NCBI GenBank assembly: GCA_963782255.1
Contig: CAWAIS010000001.1
Span: 5,084,001-5,148,000 of the forward strand
Source of the DNA: Roseiarcus sp963782255
GTDB taxonomy: Bacteria; Pseudomonadota; Alphaproteobacteria; Rhizobiales; Beijerinckiaceae
DNA: 64,000 nucleotides
Direction: 5' to 3'
The position numbers and the translations under genes are program-made. A model generated the notes under the pieces. It saw only the letters and a program-made list of their open reading frames with translations, did no database searches and was not told the DNA's origin. This document shows, piece by piece, positions 44,538-52,681 of this stretch (position 1 is the first letter of the stretch; every line of letters begins with the position of its first letter).

Positions 44538-44638
44538 GGTTCGGATGCTCCATGACGGGCGACCGGGAGCCACTCTCCCGATCTTTAAAACCCGTCATAG
44601 GAGCCGGAACGGCCCTCTTCCTCTCGGATGGCCGAACC
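44538..44638 (-). promoter_or_regulatory. Nested-stem leader of parB
   Basis: Three nested or adjacent stems: GGTTCGG (44538-44544) with CCGAACC (44632-44638); ATGACGGG (44552-44559) with CCCGTCAT (44591-44598); CGGGAG (44564-44569) with CTCCCG (44575-44580). The first closes directly against the parB start codon. The purine block AGAGGAAGAGGG (reversed at 44613-44624) is shared with the strawberry-notch leader. Folding of the outer stem would mask the space between GGAG and AUG. Confidence 0.55.
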
Positions 44639-45003
44639 GCAAGGCAGGGGCCGCAGCCCCCAAAACCTGAAACAGCGACGGCCCGCGGGCCGTCCGACAG
44701 ACGCGCTGCAAGCGCGTCCCGCGTCGGGGATCGTCACCGCATGGCGGAAACCGGAACGGGTTCCGGGAGCGGCGCGCAGCGCCGCGAGTAGAGCCCGGCC
44801 GAAGGCGACGCCCGAATTGGTAGACGGTCCACGTGCGACAAGGCAGGGCTGCGATTCAAAAAGTGGGCCGACGACGAATCCGGCCCGGCCACGCCCGCAC
44901 TGTTGCCGGCGTTCGCGCTCCGCCGCGCCCCTGCCGCCCGGCTTGACCCGCTTTAGCTCGAAGCGCAGGCTCGCAAGGCATCTAATTCTGCGGGAAGCGC
45001 GCG
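44639..45003. other. Gene-free stretch with GC-rich palindromes
   Basis: Between the parB leader and a plus-strand gene. Several perfect palindromes: GACGGCCCGCGGGCCGTC (about 44683), GACGCGCTGCAAGCGCGTC (about 44700) and CCGGAACGGGTTCCGG (about 44751). No coding frame is convincing. It should carry divergent promoters. Confidence 0.4.
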
Positions 45004-45906
45004 ATGCGTCCCTGGCCTTCGATTGTCGCGTTTGCTTTTTCAATCGGGGCGGCCATGGCCGAAGACCTTCCGGCTCCCGTTCAGAAGGCGATCGCCGAAA
45101 ACAAGCGCGTCTGCAAGACGGTCGCGATCGAGAAAGGCTTCGTCACGCGCAAGGATATCAACGGGGACGGCCGGCCGGACTTCGTGCTGAACTATGACTC
45201 GTTCATCTGTGACGGGAACCCGCGGGCGTTTTGCGGCTCGCTCGGATGTGTGACCCAGGTTTTCGCGTCGCTCCCTGACGGAACCTACGCAAAGGTCTTT
45301 GACGATAACGTCCGGAGGATCGATTTTCGTGAGGTCCAGGGACGGCCGGCGATCGTTGTCGGCCTGGCCGGCGACGCCGATCCTTGTCGAAAAGACCCGA
45401 CCGATATTTGCGAAATCGTCAAATCGTGGAACGGCTCGGCCTTCGTGGACATGCCTGCCCACGGAACGAGTAAAACGGCCGGAATCAAGAATGCAAAATC
45501 GCTCGGCCCGATCAGAAAGGTCGTCGCGGAAGTCCTCGCCATGTACGGCAAGGGCCAAACGGGACCCTTCGCGTCCGATGCGGTCATGCGCAGGCACTTC
45601 ACGGCTCAGTTCACATCGCTATGGGACCGCGCAATGGCGCGATCTGACGGTACGATCGACGCGGACCCGTTTACGGACCAGGGAGGGAACTCGGTGAATT
45701 TGCAGGGCGTCGACATTATTGCGGAGACGCCGAACGCCGCCACTGTTGAATTGCGTCTCCTCGCGACCAATCCGGACAACAGCACCTATATGGGAACCAA
45801 AAAAATATGGATGCGCCGCGAGGGCTCGGTCTGGAAGATCGACGATATTGCCGACTCGGAGAATGAAACCTGGCGGGGTTACATCGAAAAAGCCCTCGCC
45901 AAATAG
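45004..45906 (+). CDS. Exported protein with calcium-site-like and DUF3828-like parts
   Basis: A 300-residue protein with a signal peptide (MRPWPSIVAFAFSIGAAMA, cleavage before EDLPAPV). An FG-GAP/VCBS-like calcium loop DINGDGRPDFVLNYD is at residues ~56-70. Six cysteines in the first 150 residues could form disulfides. The C-terminal ~120 residues (RHFTAQFTSLWDRAMA... TVELRLLATNPDNS... SVWKIDDI) resemble DUF3828-type periplasmic domains. Likely periplasmic; function unknown. Confidence 0.7.
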   Translation: MRPWPSIVAFAFSIGAAMAEDLPAPVQKAIAENKRVCKTVAIEKGFVTRKDINGDGRPDFVLNYDSFICDGNPRAFCGSLGCVTQVFASLPDGTYAKVFDDNVRRIDFREVQGRPAIVVGLAGDADPCRKDPTDICEIVKSWNGSAFVDMPAHGTSKTAGIKNAKSLGPIRKVVAEVLAMYGKGQTGPFASDAVMRRHFTAQFTSLWDRAMARSDGTIDADPFTDQGGNSVNLQGVDIIAETPNAATVELRLLATNPDNSTYMGTKKIWMRREGSVWKIDDIADSENETWRGYIEKALAK

Positions 45907-46216
45907 CGCGGACGGACTGCCCGGCTTTCACCCTGCCGGACGCGGCCCGCGCGCCTGCCGGCGTTCGCGCTCGACGCGCGCCGTTCGCGCAGCTCGGTGG
46001 CCGCACGGGCCGAGACGAAGACTCGGGGAGGCGAAAGCCGAGTATGGCCTGACGGGCGGAAGCCCGGCACACCCGCGTTCAAGCTGCTCTCAAAATGATG
46101 GCGGGAAGAGTCCGGCGCTCACGATGATCAAGATATGTCCAGCACACGCGCTGTAGTCCGCTCCGCGCGTGTCCGCCCCCGCAGGCGGAAGCGTGGCGAC
46201 AAGGCGGAGCAGCGAC
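45907..46216. other. Gene-free stretch
   Basis: About 310 bp between two plus-strand genes. GC-rich short inverted repeats (for example CGCCTGCCGGCG) are present, but no terminator with a T-run and no gene with a credible start. Confidence 0.35.
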
Positions 46217-47146
46217 ATGGCCAACAACGATCAGGGGCGAGACGCCGCGCACGACGGACGCGCAAGAGAACTCGTCCTTCGGGAGGAGCGCCGCAAGGCT
46301 GAACAGACGAAGACCGACGCGCGGCGAAAGGCCGAGTCAACGAAGGCGGAGCAACAGCGCGTCGCCGAAAGCCGCCGCCGTGAAGAACGCAAGCGCGCGG
46401 AACACCGGCAGGACTCCCTCCGCAAAGAAGCCGAGCGTCGCCTACAGAACGGCAAGGAAGCCGCCGAAAGGGAGCGTGCGCGACGACAATTCAGCCGCCA
46501 GGCGGACGACAGGAACAAGGCCGATCCCGCCGCAGAGCAGGACAAGAGACACGCGCTCGCCGCGGATATAAGGCGGCGCGCCGAGGCCGCGGTCGCCGAG
46601 CGCCAGCAGCGTCAGAAAGCGCAACAGCAGGAGGAGCATCGCCGGCAGACGGACCACGTCCGTGCTCTGCACCACGCCGAGATGCACAGCTTCAGGGAAA
46701 ACGAGGACGCGGCGATCGCCGGACACGCCCACGAGATCGAGAGCATCGATGAGCGGGAGCAGCACGCGCTGGAAGCGCTGGGCGCACGCCGCGAAAGCCT
46801 GATCGGCCGGGCCGTCACGCTCGTCAAAGGCGAGGCGCACTATGCGCGGAAGGCCGACGCCATCGTCGAGCGCTGCGAAGCCGAGCGCATCGTCAAACAC
46901 AGTGATCTCGAAGCGCTGAAAGAGCGGCAATTCGCGGCCGCGCAGCAGGCGAGGTTGCGCCAGGCCCAGGAACGCAAGGCGATAGCCGAACTGCACCGTA
47001 TGGAGCGACAGCAATTGACGCAGGCGCACGACCGCAGCCGGGGATCGGAAATCGGAGTCGCTCAGCGCACCTTCGAACGCGCGGCGCAGCGCAAGGAGCA
47101 GACACACGAACTGGCTGAGGGCCGGAGCCGCGGGCCATCCCGATGA
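46217..47146 (+). CDS. Highly charged coiled-coil protein
   Basis: A 309-residue protein, ATG 46217 (MANNDQGRDAAHDGRARELV) with GGAG upstream. Nearly all residues 10-300 are predicted helix with heptad-like Arg/Glu/Gln/Ala repeats (RKAEQTKTDARRKAESTKAE). No membrane segment or catalytic motif. Resembles the charged C-terminal part of the relaxase in composition and may be a structural or DNA-transfer accessory protein; function not known. Confidence 0.65.
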   Translation: MANNDQGRDAAHDGRARELVLREERRKAEQTKTDARRKAESTKAEQQRVAESRRREERKRAEHRQDSLRKEAERRLQNGKEAAERERARRQFSRQADDRNKADPAAEQDKRHALAADIRRRAEAAVAERQQRQKAQQQEEHRRQTDHVRALHHAEMHSFRENEDAAIAGHAHEIESIDEREQHALEALGARRESLIGRAVTLVKGEAHYARKADAIVERCEAERIVKHSDLEALKERQFAAAQQARLRQAQERKAIAELHRMERQQLTQAHDRSRGSEIGVAQRTFERAAQRKEQTHELAEGRSRGPSR

Positions 47147-47218
47147 ATGAGCGGCGGGAATGCGGGAGACCCGCATGGGCCGAGGCTCAGCGAGCAACCC
47201 GGCACGCCAATCTGAGAG

Positions 47219-48853
47219 TCAGGAATTCGAGACGTTCGCGAGCTCCAAGCCACCGGGATCGCTTTGAGCCCCTTGCGAGGGTTGGCCTTGACTCCGCAAA
47301 CGCCGGGCGTCGGTACCTTCCTGCTGAACTGCCGGAAGTTTGGCAATCGGGTGCGAGAAATAGTGCTCGTTCAGAATCTTTCGAATTCCACTCGCCTTAA
47401 TTTCTGCGGCATAGTCACGAACGGCCGTTCCATCCTTCCAATCGACTTCATACCTGCGAATATCGCGCTGGGCATCCCGAAGGAGCACCAACGCTTCATG
47501 CTCAAACGTGCCTGTAGTCCAAAATTCAAACCTGAGCGCAGTACCATCGAACCGCGGTTGCTGCCGATGCGCTCTGTCGATGACGGGCAGTTTCTCGGTC
47601 AGCCACTTCTCTATCTCTTCCCTTCGTACGACAGAACCAGGCTGGTACCCTTTGCACTCGTAGACGGTTACCTTCCGTTCCTTGACGAGGCGTACATCGA
47701 TCTCGCGGCTCTGGTTGGACTCCGAGTCGGAAACGATTTCACCAATGTCGATTGAGCCGCCTTCGATTGACCGAACCATATGTCCGACGATTAGTTCGAA
47801 CAGGGCTCCGCGCAGGTTGCCCGCCGCCCCTTCGATAGAGCCCAACCGGGCAAAAAGCGCCTCCAGTCTATTCGGATCGCTGGCGGCAACCGCGGCCGCA
47901 TGCGCGAGCGTTTCCAGCAAATCACGAAGCGCTTGCCCGGCGTCACTGCCAAACAAGGTATCCGGGCGGGTAACGACAATTCCTTCTTCCCTGCATGCGT
48001 GCAACGCCTCGGGAGCAAAGCCGTCGGCGATCAGCATCGGCAGGAATGGCCGTAGCCCGCGAAGATGAGAGAGTGTCTGGATTTTGCGAATGAAGGGGCT
48101 GACTTCGTCGTCATTCAGAACGCGGCCCAGCACAACATCGGCGACTAGAAATCCAGGATCGACCTTTCCGTTGCCCGTCCTGCGGATCGGGCGAAGATAC
48201 GATGGTCCGCATATATCAAAGTGGAAAGTCGCGAAGCGTGGCATCGTCTCTCCGCGGACCTGGAGGACGTTCGGGCTCGTCATGTTCATGCGGCCAAGCC
48301 ATGACTGCATTGCGCCGATGAGAACGCCCTCGGTCATCAAGCGGGCGCGCATCCTTGCCCGCTCCGCGGGCCTCCGGCCCGAGGCCCCATCAGTGGCGAT
48401 GCACTCGCCGACACCCTCAATATTGGTCTGCGTTAGAAGCTTGACGGAGATCAATCGCTCAAGAAGCTTGGCGCTGGCGATCTGCCCCTTTTGAAGGACC
48501 GGCGCGCCGGAGACGACATCGAAATGCGACCGGGGAACGATACCGCCGCGCGCCTTTACGCCCGCGAGTGCCGCCGCGTACGCAGGATTGGCCTCGTTAA
48601 TATCGCGCTCCAGCGCATCCCAATACGCGGCCGATCCGAACTGACCGTCGAGATAGAGAAAGCGCGCGCGTTTTGGAAAGGGGATTCCGTAGAGCACGCG
48701 CACATTGTTCGGCAACCGTGAAAGTCTCTGCCGCGCGGCCTCGGCGCTTACGCCACCCGCGCGCATGGCGGCGGCCAACCGGCTGGTGAGGGCCGGACCA
48801 TGGATGCTGAGAAGGGAAACTATGTCCGTCTGGGCAGATGTCACACAGCGCAA
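47219..48853 (-). CDS. Putative PD-(D/E)XK nuclease with winged-helix N-terminus
   Basis: A 544-residue protein. Residues ~10-75 form a winged-helix-like DNA-binding part (IVSLLSIHGPALTSRLAAAM; SAEAARQRLSRLPNNVRVL). Near residue 370-420 is a restriction-type nuclease core: GALFELIVGHM (Glu), REIDVRLV (Asp) and VYECKGYQ (E-x-K), with EEIEKWLTEKLP following. I recognise no named family. TTG 48853 and GTG 48844 are alternative starts. It is a stand-alone gene between mobility and Fic genes, which suggests a single-gene restriction or defence function. Confidence 0.65.
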   Translation of the reverse strand: MRCVTSAQTDIVSLLSIHGPALTSRLAAAMRAGGVSAEAARQRLSRLPNNVRVLYGIPFPKRARFLYLDGQFGSAAYWDALERDINEANPAYAAALAGVKARGGIVPRSHFDVVSGAPVLQKGQIASAKLLERLISVKLLTQTNIEGVGECIATDGASGRRPAERARMRARLMTEGVLIGAMQSWLGRMNMTSPNVLQVRGETMPRFATFHFDICGPSYLRPIRRTGNGKVDPGFLVADVVLGRVLNDDEVSPFIRKIQTLSHLRGLRPFLPMLIADGFAPEALHACREEGIVVTRPDTLFGSDAGQALRDLLETLAHAAAVAASDPNRLEALFARLGSIEGAAGNLRGALFELIVGHMVRSIEGGSIDIGEIVSDSESNQSREIDVRLVKERKVTVYECKGYQPGSVVRREEIEKWLTEKLPVIDRAHRQQPRFDGTALRFEFWTTGTFEHEALVLLRDAQRDIRRYEVDWKDGTAVRDYAAEIKASGIRKILNEHYFSHPIAKLPAVQQEGTDARRLRSQGQPSQGAQSDPGGLELANVSNS

Positions 48854-49237
48854 TTTATAACATCTACTTCAAAGAGGCAAGGCCAGTTTTCGACCAACGA
48901 GAGATGACTTAAATTATGCAATAAATTCTGCGTATTACGATTGACCAGGCGTTTATGCGCTGGGCCTGCAGGTCACGCTTCGCTGGGATGCATCTGTCAC
49001 AAGGGCGTTCCACACGGGCATCCATGTAGAAACGGCAGGGACAAGCCCCTGCCGCGCGGACGGGGCGGCCCCGCCATTGAATGCCTGTGATCGTTCGTTT
49101 TTCCGAGGACCGACGGGCGAGGTCAGGCACCGTTTTTTATAGCTTTCGACGTCAGTTATTGATTTTCATGGACTGGTACGATTTTTCATGGCACGATCGC
49201 ATCAGAACTTAGAATTCAAGATTGGTATCATTTTTTC
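48854..49237. other. Regulatory region upstream of the Fic gene
   Basis: No gene. The right half carries the repeated string TTTTCATGG at 49163, 49182 and 49231 (the last containing the Fic start codon), with longer similarity between GGTACGATTTTTCATGG (49175-49191) and GGTATCATTTTTTCATGG (49224-49241). A further TTTTCATGA is at 49282. The spacing suggests an operator or a run of decoy starts. Confidence 0.45.
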
Positions 49238-50797
49238 ATGGACGACGAGAAAAAGCACGAATTTTCAGGGCCGGTAACGGCTTTTCATGAGCGCCGGCTC
49301 CCGGAAACGGCCGCGCCGGCGGGCTATGCCGCTTTGATCGACGCCCTGCGCCTGCGGGTCCCTGTGCCCCGCACCCTGTCCGCCATAGGCCCGCACCATA
49401 AGCAATATGAACGGGATGGCTGGCGCATTTACACGCCTCGGCACGCCCCCAACCCCGATCTTGAGGGCCATCTAACCTTCGCCCTCAAGAATGAAGGCGT
49501 CGATCTCGGCGTCCTGAAAGCCCTCTTCCGCGCCACCGGCCCCGCGCCCATCAAAGCAATGGTCCGCGCCACCCCTACAGGGAGCTACGCAAGACGCGCC
49601 TGGTTTCTTTACGAGTGGCTTCTCGGGACAAAGCTCGATCTGCCCGATGCCGACAAGGGAAGCTACGCGCTCGTCGTCGACCCGGACCAGCAATGGGCCG
49701 GTCCGGCGACAACATCCTCGCGCCACCGCATCAAGAACAACCTGCCGGGAACGCCCGCCTTCTGTCCCATGATCACATGGACGGACACGCTGCGCGCGCT
49801 CACGGCGCGCGACCTGCAGGCGCGCGCGCGCGCAGCCGTCGCCAATGTGCCGGCCGACCTGCTCGCGCGCACGGCGGCCTTCCTCCTGCTCAAGGACTCG
49901 AAATCAAGCTTCGCCATTGAGAACGAGAATCCGCCTCACGACCGCATCCAGCGCTGGGGCCGCGCCATCGGCGAAGCCGGACGCCGTCCGATCGATCTCG
50001 ACGAATTGCTACGGCTGCAGCGCATCGTCATTGGCGACGCGCGGTTCGTGCATCTCGGCCTGCGCGACGAAGGCGGCTTTGTCGGCCAGCACGATCGTGA
50101 CACGCGCATGCCGTTGCCGGATCATATCAGCGCCCGCCCCGAGGACCTTCGATCCCTGATCGACGGCCTGGTGGCGTTCGACCGCACGGCAGCGCCGCAT
50201 GCCGATCCCGTCTTGGCCGCGGCGGCGCTCGCCTTCGGCTTCGTCTACATTCACCCCTTCGCGGACGGAAACGGCCGCCTGCACCGCTACCTGATCCACC
50301 ATGTTCTCGCCGAGCGCGGGTTCAATCCGGCGGGCCTGGTGTTCCCGGTTTCGGCGGCCATCCTCGACCGCATCGATGACTATCGCCGCACGCTTGAGAG
50401 CTATTCAGCGCGCCTGCTGCCGATGATCGAATGGGAGCCGACGCCGGACGGCAACGTCCGCGTTCTCAACGAGACAGGAGATTTCTACCGCTTCTTCGAT
50501 GCGACACCGCACGCCGAGTTCCTGTACGAATGCGTCGAGCGGACCATCGATGTCGATCTGCCTGCGGAAACGCGCTTCCTCAGGGCCTACGACGCCTTCC
50601 GGCGCGAAGTGGCGCGTATCGTCGACATGCCGGACCGTACGGCCGACCTTCTGTTCCGCTTCCTGCATCAGAACAGCGGCACGCTTTCTCAACGTGCCCG
50701 CGACCAGGAATTCGCTGAACTGACATCAGGCGAAGTGTCGCAAATCGAAGCCGCTTACGCTGACTCTTTCGCGGGGATGAGCGACCAACTGACATGA
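49238..50797 (+). CDS. Fic-domain AMP-transferase with N-terminal inhibitory helix
   Basis: A 519-residue protein. The catalytic motif HPFADGNGR starts at H339. An inhibitory motif (S/T)xxxE(G/N) is visible as SFAIEN at residues 224-229, N-terminal to the Fic core, the arrangement of class II self-inhibited Fic enzymes. The N-terminal ~200 residues and the winged-helix-like C-terminus (FLHQNSGTLSQRARD) resemble the larger Fic proteins that modify DNA-associated or translation targets. The gene overlaps the next one by 4 bp (ATGA), so a dedicated partner is co-translated. Confidence 0.9.
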   Translation: MDDEKKHEFSGPVTAFHERRLPETAAPAGYAALIDALRLRVPVPRTLSAIGPHHKQYERDGWRIYTPRHAPNPDLEGHLTFALKNEGVDLGVLKALFRATGPAPIKAMVRATPTGSYARRAWFLYEWLLGTKLDLPDADKGSYALVVDPDQQWAGPATTSSRHRIKNNLPGTPAFCPMITWTDTLRALTARDLQARARAAVANVPADLLARTAAFLLLKDSKSSFAIENENPPHDRIQRWGRAIGEAGRRPIDLDELLRLQRIVIGDARFVHLGLRDEGGFVGQHDRDTRMPLPDHISARPEDLRSLIDGLVAFDRTAAPHADPVLAAAALAFGFVYIHPFADGNGRLHRYLIHHVLAERGFNPAGLVFPVSAAILDRIDDYRRTLESYSARLLPMIEWEPTPDGNVRVLNETGDFYRFFDATPHAEFLYECVERTIDVDLPAETRFLRAYDAFRREVARIVDMPDRTADLLFRFLHQNSGTLSQRARDQEFAELTSGEVSQIEAAYADSFAGMSDQLT

Positions 50798-51813
50798 ACA
50801 ATGACATCTCAAAACCCGAGCACCGCCTCCTCGCGCAGTCCGTCACGAACCGAGTTGTCGTTCCGCGGGAGCAGCTAAGCGCTGCCGGCGCGCCCAGCGC
50901 AGTTACTGTCGTTGCTATCATGGAAGATGAGACGCGCGATGAAACGAAGCGCCTTCGGGATCAATCATTGCGAGCGTTCGACGTCGAGGTGCTGCTAACG
51001 AAGAACCTGACGTTGCCGGACACTTTCAACGCGGACTTTACGAGGGAAGACGGCGCGTCGCTGATAAAGCTGCCAGGCAATATAAAGGTCGATACCGCGA
51101 GGGGCACGTTTTACGTCGATCTAAACAGCCAGAACGAGATGGCGCTGATCCGGATGAAAGTTGAAGCCCGCGTGCCGACCGAGGCAAGAGACAAGGTATA
51201 TGACGCGATCGCGGTCTTCCTGGATCATCTGTCTTATGCGGCGAAGACACCGCTCCTAACCGGGCAAATGAAAATCTACGACGATAAGAACCAAATCACT
51301 ACGATCGACATGGTCGGACCCGAGCGGGAAATGACCCTTAGCGCAGGCGCGCAACACCCATTCGTTGAGCTCTCGCCGATTTACGCTCTTTATCGCGAAT
51401 TTAAGAATGCAAGCAGCGCCTACTATCGGCTGCTTTGCCTCTTCAAAGTCATGGAAGGAATCCTCGGCGTTCTGCGGAAGAAGGGACGGGAAGAGGCGAA
51501 GGCTCTCGGTGTCCCGTTCTCGATGCCGAAGGAGACGGTTCCCGATCATCCTGATATTTCCAATAACTTGCGCTATCTTGTCGGGAAGCCGATTAGAGAC
51601 TTTTATGACAACGTTTTGCAGAAGCAGTACCGCGATGCCGTTTCCCATTTCCTGGTGCAAGAAAGCGTGATCCTTCAGGTAAGTTCGGCGGAAGAACGCT
51701 ACAGGTTCGCGGAGATGACGTTTGTGTGCGATCTCTGTGCCCGCGTCCTTATTTTCAATCACGAGGCGATGCTTCAGCGCCTGGACGAAGCCCGCAGGGC
51801 GCAAGCCACATAG
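50794..51813 (+). CDS. Unknown partner co-translated with the Fic protein
   Basis: A 339-residue protein beginning MNNDISKPEHRLLAQSVTNR. Beta-rich N-terminal half (residues ~20-190), then a helical segment ASSAYYRLLCLFKVMEGILG loosely resembling proteins annotated as MauJ-like, and a mixed C-terminus with two nearby cysteines (FVCDLCARV). No catalytic motif. The start overlaps the Fic stop, so it is probably a regulator, antitoxin or substrate of the Fic enzyme. GC content is lower than in the Fic gene. Confidence 0.65.
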   Translation: MNNDISKPEHRLLAQSVTNRVVVPREQLSAAGAPSAVTVVAIMEDETRDETKRLRDQSLRAFDVEVLLTKNLTLPDTFNADFTREDGASLIKLPGNIKVDTARGTFYVDLNSQNEMALIRMKVEARVPTEARDKVYDAIAVFLDHLSYAAKTPLLTGQMKIYDDKNQITTIDMVGPEREMTLSAGAQHPFVELSPIYALYREFKNASSAYYRLLCLFKVMEGILGVLRKKGREEAKALGVPFSMPKETVPDHPDISNNLRYLVGKPIRDFYDNVLQKQYRDAVSHFLVQESVILQVSSAEERYRFAEMTFVCDLCARVLIFNHEAMLQRLDEARRAQAT

Positions 51814-51927
51814 CAGCGTTCGAAACGAGTGCGTGACAAGCCGGAGTCGCACCGCACGGCAGTGTGACAACGGGCATGCCGAAAATCACCCCGAACATCC
51901 CATCGCCTCTGCCTGTTCGTTGAACGG

Positions 51928-51973
51928 AATGACCAGCGCGCGTCCAGGACGATCGCGACGCGCCTTCATACAT
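51928..51973 (+). promoter_or_regulatory. Leader hairpin, copy 1
   Basis: Begins AATGACCAGCGCGCGTCCAGGA, shared with 52358 except for one base, and forms GCGCGTC...GACGCGC. The second copy has GCGCGGCC...GGCCGCGC at the same place, so the paired bases changed together. Each copy precedes a small plus-strand gene. Confidence 0.5.
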
Positions 51974-52004
51974 CTCCTCGCAAATCCCGACGAGGAGCCG
52001 ATCC

Positions 52005-52346
52005 GTGACCATGAAAACGGTCCCCCTGGCGATGGCGCTTGCGGCAAACGCGCTGTGCCTGCTCTGGCCGTCCGGCACTGCGCCCAATATTGCGCCGCGC
52101 TCGGCACGCTGCGTGATGGCAATCCGGCACAGCGTCTGCGCTGCGTCCGCTCCGTGCGCGTGCGTCATCCTCGACGGCAGCCCGGCCCTCCTCATCTTGG
52201 AGACGGATTCAACCCCGAACGCTTTCGATCCGCGCCCCTTCTGCCGTAAGGGTGAGAAGCCGTACGGCCCTGCCGGTCCGGCCGACCCCGCTGATCCTTA
52301 CGAGACCTGCAAGCCCCGGAAGACGCACGGATCACAGCGAAGGTAA
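52005..52346 (+). CDS. Small exported protein
   Basis: A 113-residue protein from GTG 52005 (AGGAG 7 bp upstream); ATG 52011 is also in frame. A signal-peptide-like start (MKTVPLAMALAANALCLLW) is followed by six cysteines in ~70 residues and a proline-rich tail. No family recognised. It is preceded by the repeated leader hairpin and followed by the same element before the next gene. Confidence 0.5.
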   Translation: MTMKTVPLAMALAANALCLLWPSGTAPNIAPRSARCVMAIRHSVCAASAPCACVILDGSPALLILETDSTPNAFDPRPFCRKGEKPYGPAGPADPADPYETCKPRKTHGSQRR

Positions 52347-52357
52347 TTCAGCAACGC

Positions 52358-52402
52358 AATGACCAGCGCGCGGCCAGGAATCCCAGGCCGCGCCTCCGCA
52401 CA
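52358..52402 (+). promoter_or_regulatory. Leader hairpin, copy 2
   Basis: AATGACCAGCGCGCGGCCAGGA followed by ATCCC and GGCCGCGCCT; perfect 8-bp stem GCGCGGCC/GGCCGCGC. It ends 8 bp before the start codon of the 84-residue gene at 52411. Confidence 0.5.
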
Positions 52403-52410
52403 TAGAATTC

Positions 52411-52665
52411 ATGAGCAAGGTGCGGAGACGGGCGAAAACGTTGTGCGACGACGGCCAGACATGGCGCGTCGTCGACGATCTCGCGCACGATTGCCCCGTC
52501 ACCCCGGCCGAACTCGACGCCATCGAAGCGTTCCTGATGCCGCTGGTGCATGCGCTTTTCGCCGACGCGCCGGACACTCGGCCGGGGAAAACAAATCCGG
52601 ACACCGCGCCGATACCGACGCCAACTCACAAGCGCCGCAATGAACTGCTGCCTGAGCAAATCTGA
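52411..52665 (+). CDS. Small hypothetical protein upstream of the recombinase
   Basis: An 84-residue basic protein (MSKVRRRAKTLCDDGQTWRV at the start, Pro/Thr-rich C-terminus). It lies 16 bp before the serine recombinase gene in the same direction, the usual place for a recombination directionality or helper protein, but no motif supports that. The leader hairpin is directly upstream. Confidence 0.6.
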   Translation: MSKVRRRAKTLCDDGQTWRVVDDLAHDCPVTPAELDAIEAFLMPLVHALFADAPDTRPGKTNPDTAPIPTPTHKRRNELLPEQI

Positions 52666-52681
52666 AACATAAGACGACCCC

